A program made the translations under genes and the position numbers. This document shows positions 11,520-22,337 of a stretch of DNA of 64,000 nt, piece after piece (position 1 is the stretch's first letter; each line of letters begins with the position of its first letter). This DNA comes from Sabellastarte sp. h YS-2021 (lineage: Eukaryota; Annelida; Polychaeta; Sabellida; Sabellidae): NCBI GenBank assembly GCA_964017235.1, contig OZ024927.1:27547160-27611159 (forward strand), given 5' to 3'. Under the pieces are notes generated by a model that saw only the letters and a program-made list of their open reading frames with translations, was not told the DNA's origin and did no database searches.

Positions 11520-13310
11520 AATTGGACTTTTGGCCACTTAGAGCCCTGTAGGTCACAAACTATGATGCTCAGCTGGCTGAAATTTTACCTGACAACACAT
11601 TAATATGTTCTTAGTACATGTGCCGAAAATCACGACTTTAAGTTGAGGAGAAAATTGTGTTTGAGGCCCATAAATACCCCCACTTAGGGATTTTTTGCTA
11701 TACTTTTCACATATTTTGCCCTATAATTTGGAAGTGGTAATTCTGATGAGTCTCAAACTGTGCTAGGTATAACTTTGATATGTAATCCTTGTCTGTAGAA
11801 AATTTTAGGGCTGTAGGTTTACCCAAAGGGGTCGACTTAAGGTCTCAAAAGTGTCCACAGAGACCCAATTTATGCACTTTTTGCCACTTTCAAGCACTGT
11901 AGCTTTCAAACTATGTCTCTCATCTAAGTTAAATATCATCTGGGAGTATATCTATGTGTTTTCTTATATGTGCCCCAACATTTAGGCCTTTAATAGACAG
12001 TTAACCTGTGTATCAGGACCATAAACACCCACCCGAGTGACCATTTTTAGACATTTTTCACATCTTTTTCCCTGTAACTTGGAAATGGTAAGTCTGAGAA
12101 GTTTCAAACTGTATTAGATATATATTCTGTGTGTAATCTTAGTATGTAACAGATTTTAAGTCTGAAGCTTTAATTTTGAAGGTCAAATTGAGGTCTCTAA
12201 AAGGCTCCCAAAGACCCAATATTTGGACTTTTTGCTACTTTTAAGCCCTGTGACTGTCAAACTATGTGACTGATAGAGCTCAAATCCTATCTGGGAAGAT
12301 ATTAGTATGTTATTTTTATATGTGCCAAAAATTAAGGCTTTAAGAAGACATTTAACCTGTGTATGAGGACCATAAATCCCCACCCGAGTGACCATTTTTA
12401 GACATTTTTCACATATTTTTCGCTGTAACTTGGAAATGGTAAGTCTAAGAAGTTTCAAACTGTATTAGATGCATATTCTGTGTGTAATCTTAGTATGTGA
12501 CAAATTTGAAGGCCACATTTAGGTCTCTAGAAGGCCCCATAAAGACCCAGTATTTGGACTTTTTGCCAATTTTAAGGCCTGTGACTGTTAAACTATGTGA
12601 CTGATAGAGCTGAAATCTCATCTGGGAATACATTATTATGTTCTTTTTACATGTGCCAAAAATCAAGGCTTCAAGTAGACATTTAACCTGTGTATGAGGA
12701 CCTTAAACACCCACCTGAGTGACCCTTTTAAGACATTTTTCACATATTTTGCTCTGTAACTTGGAAATGGTAAGTCTGAGAAGTTTCAAACTTTATTAGA
12801 TACATATTCTATGTGTAATCTTAGTATGTAACAAATTTTAAGTCTGAAGCTTTATTTTCAAAGCCACATCGAGATCTCTAAAAGGCCCACAGAGACCCAA
12901 TATTTGGACTTTTTACCACCTTTAAGCCCTGTGACTGTTAAACTATGTGATTGATGGAGCTGAAATCCCATCTGGGAATGCATTATTATGTCCTTTTGAT
13001 GCTGAAAATCAAGGTTTTTAGTAGACATTTAACCTGTGTATGAGGGCCATAGACACTCGCCCAAGTGCCTTTTTTGACATTTTTTCCGTATTTTGCCCTG
13101 TTATTTGGAAATGCTTAGTGTGACAAGTGTTAAACTGTATTATATATAATTTTTGTTTGTTATGTATGTCCCCCAAAAAGTTTCAGATCTGTAGTTTAAT
13201 TGCTAAGGTCTCTTTAACAATTGTAAAATGCCCACAGAAACCCAATTTATGGACATTATGCCACTTTAAAGCCCAGTAACTGTCAAACTATGTGGGTTAT
13301 AGAGCTGAAA
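11520..13310 (+). repeat. About 345-bp tandem array, 5-6 units
   Basis: The phrase 'ggactttttgccacttttaagccctg' (with variants) recurs at about 11524, 11877, 12227, 12557, 12905 and 13252. Units diverge moderately. It forms the internal array of element C and contains no gene. Confidence 0.85.
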
Positions 13311-14096
13311 TCTTTGAATTTTTAAAAGGAAATGCCTGTCTATTTAAATTTTGAATATTAATAATGTTATGGCTATGTTAGTCTTTTAAGAACTTATTTT
13401 TGTGTGTTATACCTCTGCTTGCTGAGTTTTTAACTTTTTAAAATGAAACTGGTTAAACATATTCAAGTAGACAAAATGGACACTTTAAGTGAGCTTTAAG
13501 TCCCAATATTAATGAAATTATATCCTTATGTAGTAAAACTAGGGGATTTTTAACCCTCAACTAGCCCAGTTTTATTCAACTTGCCTCAGTTAATTTTGAC
13601 ACAGCTCCTACAGTTATGAACTCATTTCAGTTGATAATCACATACTTAAAATTCTCAATTCTTTTTGTATTTGACTACCCCTTTTATATAGATTGTTTGT
13701 TTACCATTTATGCTGTAGCACTCCATCTCTTTGTAGTCCCAACCCACATCCCCCACCCGGATTCCCCCCACCCACCTCTGGGACCTCCAGCTATATTGAG
13801 TGACACTAAATAAACAAAGATATTTAATGATATCAGATGAGAAACAAAGAACTCAATGGGGTTGCAGATCTTGTGTAATAGTGAGAGAGGTGTGGAGAAG
13901 GGGAGAGGGGTGGGAGGTGGTGGGCTTCATTACATATAACACAAAGGGGAGTCAGAACTGAGATTGTATCACATATTTAGGTTGCATATATATGGACCAC
14001 ATATATAGGTATAGAGGAAATGAATAACTAAAACAATTTGCAAATTCTAAAAATAATATAATAAAATAATAATATAAATAATTTTTTTTTAAATAA

Positions 14097-14330
14097 TATT
14101 TTAGTTGTGAACAAATATAGAAACAGATATGCGCTTTTGGGATTATGAATTTTAGAATGGACATTGAATCATCAATCATTTAAATACTTTGAAGGAAGAT
14201 TGAAAAGTATGATGAGTTGAGTTAAAAATAATATTTTATTTGTCAACAAATATAGAAACAGATATGCTCTTTTGGGATTATTATTTTAGAATGGACATTC
14301 AATCATCAATCATTTAAATACTTTGAAAAT
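14097..14330 (+). repeat. Two direct copies of an about 130-bp unit
   Basis: 'caaatatagaaacagatatgc' through 'caatcatttaaatactttga' occurs at about 14109-14195 and again at 14244-14330, inside the 3' part of element C. Confidence 0.75.
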
Positions 14331-14388
14331 AGGTTTAGAGTTATCATTGCAGGAAGATTGAAAATATAATTTGAGTTATGTGTTCGGC

Positions 14389-14420
14389 GTCTGGGGATAC
14401 ACCATCTTCCTTGGGAAGAT
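14389..14420 (+). repeat. Second, decayed Helentron 3' terminus inside element C
   Basis: gtctggggatac (14389-14400) repeats the 3' inverted-repeat motif of element C. It is followed by a hairpin ATCTTCC-ttg-GGAAGAT (14404-14420) but has no clean CTAG. It is an internal duplicate end about 130 bp before the true end. Confidence 0.5.
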
Positions 14421-14555
14421 ATAAACAGAGTAGATTGATGTGCTGAAGTTCATATAATAATGGGTAATTATGTTTTAAAAAATTCCCGATCAAAACCTGT
14501 GGCGTGAGTGATGACCTGTCTGGGGATATGTTGGCGCCGAGTTGGCCCAATCTAG

Positions 14556-15230
14556 TTTATATATTTCATTGATAAGTATGCACATTGTATTCTGCTGATC
14601 AGTATCATTTTATTATGTATTTCTACTGAACTGTACTGTGCATACACTTTGTGTCTTTTCTTCTGATTGTTCATAAATAGACACTTCTTTTATGCATCAA
14701 AGAACCTTTCATCTGAAAAGGGACTTCACAATTCTCAGAATATCTATGTAAAACTTTGTATACTCTTCAATGCTAGTTATTTTATATTTCATATTCTCAA
14801 ATTCTAAAGTGTTCCTGGAATATCATTCCGTCCAAAATAGTTTATTTATCGTGGAGAGAAGGCAATTCAATTGTTTTATATGTAACCTTACATATCTGTA
14901 GTGCTAGCTGCTCTTGAAATAAATAAACCATATTTTTTAAAGGGACCAGTAATGTACTGCTTGTAAACAATGGTTTAGTTTCAATTGTTAGAAAAATCAT
15001 CCTGTAATAACATTTTTTGCAGTTCTACTTCTGTAAATTTCTAGCAATAAAAGTATTTATCACAATGTTTCAGAATAAAGAGTCACATTTTTAGTGTCTT
15101 TTGCTTCACAATAAAGAATTTTATGAAATAAAATATTTACAAAATCATTGTGTTTTTCTCAACATATTATCTTCATGGAAGCTTTAGTACATTTAGAAAA
15201 AATCTTGAGCAAGGGCTGTCGTATTGTTTT
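14556..15230. other. AT-rich non-coding, no gene recognised
   Basis: Several AATAAA-like motifs occur (for example near 14921 and 15047), giving a 3'-UTR-like look, but there is no supporting coding exon. Confidence 0.3.
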
Positions 15231-16896
15231 CACCCATCATGTCTTGATGGGCGTTTGGGTGGGTGGCGGGAGTTTTTCCGGGCTCTATCTCAGGAACCGT
15301 TAATGTGTATGAAGTTGATACTTGGTAGGGACATTGGTTAGGGGTGTAGGTGTGCATTGTCATGGTGTGACCTTGATTTGATCTTTGACCTTGCCACAGT
15401 GACCTTGAGTTTGAAAATCCTTTTGTGTCTGGGCTATATCTCTGCAACCATAAGGTGCAGAAAGTTGATACTTGGTAGGGACATTAGTTAAGGGTTGTAG
15501 GTGTGCAACATCACATGTGTGACCTTGATTTGACCTTGCTGTAGTGACCTTGACCTGTAAAATCTTGTTTGGGCTGTAACTCAAAAACCGTAAGGTGCAA
15601 GAAGTACATACTTGGTAGGGACATTGGTTAGGGGGCGTAGGTGTGCAGTGTTATGGTGTGACCGTAATTTGACCTTGCTGTAGTGACCTTTACCTATAAA
15701 ATCTTGTCCAGGTTATATCTCGGCAACCATAAGGTGTAGGAAGTTATTTGGTAGGGATATTGGTTAGGGGGCATAGGTGTGCAGTGTTATGGTGTGACCG
15801 TAATTTGACCTTGCCGTAGTGACCTTTACCTATAAAATCTTGTCCAGGTTATATCTCGGCAACCATAAGGTGTAGGAAGTTATTTGGTAGGGACATTTGT
15901 TAGGGGGCGTAGGTGTGCAATGTTATGGTGTGACCGTAATTTGACCTTTCCGTAGTGACCTTGACCTATAAAATCTTGTCCAGGTTATATCTCAGCAACT
16001 GTAAGGTGTAGGAAGTGGATACTTGGTAGAGACATAGGTTAGGGGCAGTAGGTGTGCAACGTCATGGTATGACCTTGATTTGACCTTGTAGTGACCTTGA
16101 CCTATAAAATCTTGTCCAAGCTATATCTCCGAAACCATAAGGTGTAGGAAGTTTATGCTTGGTAGGAACATTAGTGAGGGGTTGTAGGTGTGCAACATCA
16201 TGGTGTGACCTTGATTTGACCTTGCCATAGTGACGACCTATAAAACTTTGTCCGGGCTATATCTCTGAAACCGATGTAGGAAGTTGATGCTTGGTAGGGA
16301 CATTTGTTGGGGCCTTGATTTAACATTTCACCTTGCTATAGTGACCTTGACCTGTAAAATCTTCACCAGGCATACTTGGAAACTGTAAGGTGTAGGAAGT
16401 TGATACTTGCTAGAGACATTGGTTAGGAGGTGTAGGTGTGCAATGTCATGGTGTGACCTTGATTTGAAATTTGACCTTGCCGTAGTGACCTTTACCTATA
16501 AAATTTTGTCCGGGCTTTATCTCGAAACCGTAAGGTTTGGGAAGTTGTTACTTGGTAGGGACATTGGTTAAGGAGTGTAGGTGTGCAACGTCATGCTGTG
16601 ACCTTGATTTGACCTTTGATCTTGCTGTAGTGACCTTGATCTATAAATTGTTTAGGCTATCTTGGAAACCATAAGATTTAGGAAGTTGATACTTGGTAGG
16701 GACATTGGGTGGAGGTTGTAGATGTGCAACTTCATGGTGTTACCTTGGTTTGACCTTGTAGTTACCATAACTTTTAAAATCTTGTCTGGTTTATTTCTTT
16801 GATTCCATAAGGTGTAGAAGGTTGGTTAGTTAGGGGGTGTAGGTGTGCATCATGATGTTAGCTTTAACTTTGGCTTTGCCAAAGTGTGTTCACCTG
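15231..16896 (+). mobile_element. Helentron-type element D, 3' end decayed
   Basis: The 5' end has a hairpin CCCATCA-tgtct-TGATGGG (15233-15251), then a GC-rich leader. About 11 units of roughly 140 bp (15327-16850) contain 'gggacattggttaggggtgtaggtgtgca' and 'tgaccttgatttgacc'. Near the right side catgatg (16851-16857) is a partial inverted repeat of the 5' end, followed by a hairpin ACTTTGGC-ttt-GCCAAAGT (16867-16885). The expected CTAG is not intact (cctg), so the end is approximate. Confidence 0.55.
15327..16850 (+). repeat. About 140-bp minisatellite, roughly 11 units
   Basis: 'gggacatt(g)gttagggg' recurs at about 15327, 15476, 15616, 15752, 15887, 16026, 16163, 16300, 16405, 16555 and 16700. 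It is the internal array of element D. Confidence 0.85.
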
Positions 16897-18119
16897 CCAT
16901 ATTTGAAACATCTTTCTCTTATGACAAAGAAATATGGATTGCTGCATCAGATTATTATATGCACTTGAACATAATTGTGCTTTTTCCAGTGACCGCTATT
17001 CTCCAATTAAGTTTTACAGCTTCATGATTTTTAGTGTACTGATTAATGCCGTCATCTTGCAGTTGAATTGTCTTGTTTTAATACTTTATCTTTACATACA
17101 TTTTCTTTCTCTTAGATGTTATTTTCTCTTATTTGGAACTTTATATAACTGACACTGCTCTGAAAGTATCAAGATCTTTGTACTGTTTCACTACTTCTAT
17201 ATCTTATGGTGTTGAAAACTATTTCCCCAGGCTGTGGGGTACAGACATCTCTGATGCTATTTTTATTTTTTCCTGTACATCCTTTTATCAGATTTTCTCA
17301 AAGTACAACATATGGATCACAAAATTTGGCAAGCGCTTTCTTCACATCAAAATCTACGCACTGGCCGAATTTCAGATCAATTGGGTCATAGTTGACTGAT
17401 TAAGAGCTGATTGATTAATAGTTAGTAAAAAACATGCTGAAATTAACCCCTTTGGGCAAGTATTCTGTATATCTACTCGCATTTAGCACTTGCCACAGAT
17501 TCAGTATGTTATTGAAGCTTGAACTTAAATTGCCATCATGGCTTCACAAGTTACATCATCATGTTAAGGTTACCTTAAAATCAGCCAAATTAGGTGTCTT
17601 TGGCATGCAGTATACAGGCAGAATAGATCTGTAAAGTGGCCAGTATTTTTTATTTTTGGATTTAAAGCTTTGAAATGTATTAGAAGGTAAAAGGGTAACA
17701 GGAAATAATGGCCTGAGATTCTAAATATACCATCAAATTTCCCTTACGAGTGCCCCCCCCCCCCCCCAAGTTAAACTGGGGTCATAAAGTTGTATTTATT
17801 GTATTTTATAGTGTATTTACAAAAACTATACCTGAAATTCTATAAAACTTCATTGAATTATTCTTCGGGACTATTCAAACCTAGGGATGTGGGGTTTTGG
17901 TACCCTACCTTTCAAGGTCAATTTTATGACCCTAAATGAGTCAGATCTTTACTTCTTTCACTTGCTTAATATCTCTTTAAATATTGTAATTGGAGGTTTG
18001 GAATGTATTGGGAGTTAATAGAAAACAATTGCCTGGGATTCCAAAAAAAATCACATCAAATTTCACCCCCCACCCCCACTTCAGGTCAAATTGGGGACTT
18101 AAAATTGAATTTCTTGTTA
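16897..18119. repeat. Non-coding with a copy of the 3830-4300 repeat
   Basis: 17283-17720 matches 3830-4350 in the same orientation: a fatty-looking open frame on both copies is shared repeat, not a gene. It continues into 'gctttgaaatgtattag', a C run at 17753-17767 and 'aaactggggtcataaa', which is minisatellite wording also seen in element A. 16897-17282 shows nothing else recognisable. Confidence 0.5.
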
Positions 18120-18479
18120 TGTCAGCTGACTTGTCAGTCAGCTGACATTATGTCGTCACTCTGCGGCGTGGGCGTACGCGCACGCGTCCGCGTGAACAAC
18201 TTCTCCAAAACTACAAGGCCTAGAGACGTGCTGTTTTTTTAAAAGATACCTTATCTATCGAGGATGAAAAATTGTTCAAGGCATGCAAATCTGTCTGTTC
18301 GTCTGTTTGCTAGAGACATTACAAGGGGGGTACCCCCACCAAAAGTGTGAAAATTTCAACACTTAATCACAATTTTCTCAGTGACTATTGCAGGGATTTC
18401 TCTCATATCTTGCATATATGTACTAGGCCAGAGGTAGATTCTCTTGTGTGAGTATGAGACCTGGATCTGTCTTACTTTT

Positions 18480-20420
18480 TTTTTAAATAAATTTTTTTAA
18501 TAATTTTTAATGCATTAAAATTCATGAAATCATGCACAAAATCATTTATAACTTGAAAACTGTTTCATCTAGAGCATTTTGTTAAAATATGTTATTCAGC
18601 TACTTTTTTCATAGCTACAATATGGTGAGTAAGTTGGGTGCCTGTCTCAATAGCTAAGTGAGTAATAGCTACTTTTGGGCTTTTCAGTAACTTCCATCAT
18701 GAGTAGAATCACTTGTAACTTAAAAACTATTGCATTTAGAGAATTTCGTATAAATATGTTATTCAGCTACTTTTGGGTCAGCTATAACATAGTAAAATTT
18801 TAGACCTGTAGCTCATGGCATAGCTGAGTAATAGCTACTTTTAGGTTATCACTGTTGAGTAAATCACTTATAACTTCAAAACTATTGCATTTAGAGAATT
18901 TCGTATAAATATGTTATTCAGCTACTTTTGGGTCAGCTATGACATAGTAAAATTTCAGACCTGTAGCTCATGGCATAGCTGAGTAATAGCTACTTTTAGG
19001 TCATCACTATTGAGTAAATCAGTTGTAACTTGAAAACTATTGCATTTACAGTATTTTGCTTAAATATGTTATTCACCTACTTTGGGTCAGCTATAACATA
19101 GTAAAATTTCAGACCTGTAGCTCATGGCATAGCTGAGTAATAGCTACTTTTAGGTCATCACTATTGAGTAAATCAGTTGTAACTTGAAAACTATTGCATT
19201 TACAGTATTTTGCTTAAATATGTTGTTCACCTACTTTTGGGTCAGCTATAACATAGTAAAATTTCAGACCTGTAGCTCATGGCATAGCTGAGTAATAGCT
19301 ACTTTTAGGTTATCACTGTTGAGTAAATCGCTTATAACTTGGAAATTATTGTATTTAGAGTATTTTGTTTCAATATGTTATTCACCTATTTTGGGGTCAG
19401 CTATAACATAGTGAAGTTCCAGACCTGTGTGACTCATTGCATAGCTGAGTAATAGCTACTTTGAAGTTCTCAATGTTGAGTAAATCACTTGTAATTTGAA
19501 AACTATTGCATTTAGAGAATTTAGTATAAATATGTTATTCAGCTACTTTTGGGTCAGCTATAACATAGTAAAATTTCAGACCTGTAGCTCATGGTATAGC
19601 TGAGTAATAGCTACTTTTAGGTTATCACTGTTTAGTAAATCACTTATAACTTGAAAACTATTGCATTTAGAGTATTTTGTTGCAATATGTTATTCACCTA
19701 TTTTGGGGTCAGCTATAACATAGTGAAGTTCCAGACCTGTGGCTCATTGCATAGCTGAGTAATAGCTACTTTGAAGTTCTCACTGTTGAGTAAATCAGTT
19801 GTAATTGGAAAACTATTGCCTTTACAGAAATTTGTGCAAATATGTTATTCAGCTACTTTTGGGTCAGCTATAACATAGTGAAATTACAGACCTGTAGCTC
19901 ATGGCACAACTGAGCAATAGCTATTCTCAGGCACTGACTGTTGAGTAAATCAGCTATAACTTGAAAAATATTGCATTTGGAGTATTTTGTTAAAATATAT
20001 TGTTCACCTACTTTTGGGTTAGCTATAACATAGTGAAATTACAGACCTATAGCTCATGGCATAGCGGAGTAATACCTATTTTCAGGTTCTCACTATTGAG
20101 TAAATCAGTTGTAACTTGAAAATTATTGCATTTACAGTATTTTGCTTAAAGATGTTGTTCACCTACTTTTAGGTCAGTTATAACAGAGCAAAAATTCAGA
20201 CATGTAGCTCATTGCATAGCTGAGTAATAGTTACTTTGAGGTTCTCACTCTTGAGTAAATCAGTTGTAACTTGAAAATTATTACATTTAGAGTATTTTGT
20301 TAAATATGTTATTCACAGACGTTTTGGTCAGCTATAACATAGTGAAATTGCAGACCTCTATGTCATGGCATAGCTGAGCAATAGCTTCTTTCAGGTTCTC
20401 ACTGTTGAGTAAATCATTGT
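18480..20420 (+). repeat. About 156-bp minisatellite, roughly 11 units
   Basis: 'cagacctgtagctcatggcatagctgagtaatagctac' recurs about every 156 bp from about 18800 to 20352. Related units reappear at 55090-55930 in element E, whose termini are different. Confidence 0.85.
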
Positions 20421-21240
20421 ATCCAACCTGTAGGAAATCATGGGCTGGGAATCTGTTAATATGGTCCGATTTGACCTTGGAACCCTCCTTCAAGGTCAAA
20501 TGAGGATAGCCAAACATAAAAGTGCTTATAACTCGCTTGTTATTGGTCCTAGAGGTTGGAATGAAAACCAACCTATAGAAAATCATGAGCTGGGAATTTT
20601 TTGGTGTGGTCGGATTTCACCTTGGACCCCTCCTTCAAGGTCAAATGAGGATAGCCAAACTTAAAAGTGCTTATAACTCACTTATTATTGGTCCTAGAGG
20701 TTTCGAATGGAAAACCAACCTATAGAAAATCATGGGCTGGGAATCTTTTGGTGTGGTCGGATTTGACCTTAGACCCCTCCTTCCAGGTCAAACGAAGATA
20801 GCCAAACTTAAAGTGCTTATAACTCGCGTATTATTGGTCTTGGAGGTTTGGGATGGTAAACCAACATATAGGAAATCATGGGCTGGGATTCTTTTGGTGT
20901 GGTCAGATTTGACCTGGGACCCCTCCTTCAAGGTCAATTGAGGATAGCCAAACTTACAATTGCTTAGAACTCGCTTATTATTGGCCCTACAGGTTTGGGA
21001 TGGTAAACAAGCTACAGGAAATCATAGGCTGGGAATTTTTTTGTGTGGTCGGATTTGACCTTGAACCCCCTCCTTCAAGGTCAAACAAGGATAGCCAAAC
21101 TTAAAAAGTGCCTATGACTCACTTATTATTGGTCCGAGAGGTTTGGGATGGTAAACCATCCTAAATTCTTTGGCTGGGAATCTTTCGGTATGGTCAGATT
21201 TGACCTTTGGACCCCTTCTTCATGGTCGAACGAGGATATT
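20420..21240 (+). repeat. About 146-bp minisatellite, roughly 6 units
   Basis: 'gggctgggaatct' and 'ttgacctt...acccctccttcaaggtcaa' recur at about 20444, 20590, 20733, 20880, 21030 and 21173. This second array type in element B has a sharp junction with the first. Confidence 0.85.
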
Positions 21241-21519
21241 GCATTTATAGTATTTCTTTAAATATTTTTAACCTACTTTTTACACTTAAACAATTACCTT
21301 GTTACTTTATTTCATAATACCATTTGCAGGGCACAACTTTTTTGTCCTTTTCTTCTGTCAGCTTCGGAATATCTTTCGAACATGCTGTTCAGTTACCATT
21401 TACTGTATTTCTGTACAGCCCTTTCCCTGATAATTATGCTTTCCTCTCATTATCACCATCACAAATCAAAAACATTCAGTCAGCTGACACAGTGCCCGTT
21501 TACGGGCACTCTCCTCTTG

Positions 21520-22337
21520 TTTTTTGCAGTTTACCCTCAAATACATTGCTTGAAATCCTACAAAACTTGGGAGGACTATTCCAACCTAGGGATGTGAGGT
21601 TTTGCCCCTTCATATGCCTTTCAAGGTCAATGTTATGACCCTAATGGGTCAGGAGTGATCAGTAGCTTTATGTCATCTTCGTGATATCAAAAAATTATGA
21701 CGTTGATACATAGATTGGAATATGATGTACACTTATCCAATGGAAAAATTATTGTCCATAGAATAATATCAAATTACTTTTAACCAGTGTTTTTAATTTG
21801 AAATATTAAATATCAAGGAAAAGAATTTTCAGGTTCACCACATCAGTGTCTTCGCCAATATCAATGTCTTTTGCATCTTCCTTTAGTCTTGTCACTTAAT
21901 GAATTCTCCGGGGATTATTCCTTATATTTTATTTTATCATAGAGTGAAATGCATCAAATAATTAAAAGCCTTCCACATTGTGCTGTCTCAAGTTATATCA
22001 TAGGTGGATAGATCTGGTTTGCTTGAGTAAATATAATGGTCTTTGCATTTTTGTACTGAAAATGGGTCACATGTTATAAATGGAAAATATTAGTGCATAT
22101 TACTGTTATTATTTTTTGGATGAACAAGATGTTGATTTTCTGATGATAATATACACAGCAACAGCATATAAATATTTTATATTCCTTTCAGAATAACTTA
22201 TGCTTATATGTTACTCCTGACAACTGCATTCATGTATTTTACAAGCCTTTTACAGCCCACAGGACAAAGAGTTGTGATTGTATTAGATTAGGGACACATT
22301 CTTGAGACCCCCCATGGAAGAGTCTAGATTAGGGTAA
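21520..22337. other. Non-coding between element B and the LINE
   Basis: AT-rich without recognisable genes. The last 100 bases may include the 5' UTR of the LINE. Confidence 0.3.

Larger units (their letters stand above)
11293..14555 (+). mobile_element. Helentron-type element C
   Basis: The 5' end folds as a hairpin (tatatcccc...ggggatata, 11293-11321). A perfect 12-bp asymmetric inverted repeat links atatccccagac (11294-11305) with gtctggggatat (14518-14529). The latter is followed by a bulged hairpin at 14531-14550, one base, CTAG (14552-14555) and TT. A GC-rich leader (11335-11375, 'gtcgcgccgcc') precedes a roughly 345-bp tandem array. No transposase gene, so presumably non-autonomous. 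Confidence 0.7.
18120..21519 (+). mobile_element. Helentron-type element B
   Basis: The 5' end is a perfect 11-bp-stem hairpin (TGTCAGCTGAC, ttgtca, GTCAGCTGACA; 18120-18147) followed by a CG-rich leader. The same 11-mer returns at 21479-21489, directly before a perfect hairpin AGTGCCCG-ttta-CGGGCACT (21491-21510), five bases, CTTG (21516-21519) and TT. The body holds two different minisatellites and no transposase gene. The architecture equals elements A, C and E, with a CTTG instead of CTAG end. Confidence 0.7.

Noticed and set aside
20332-20941. Open frames on both strands in element B
   Set aside because: Stop-free units of the 146-bp tandem array.
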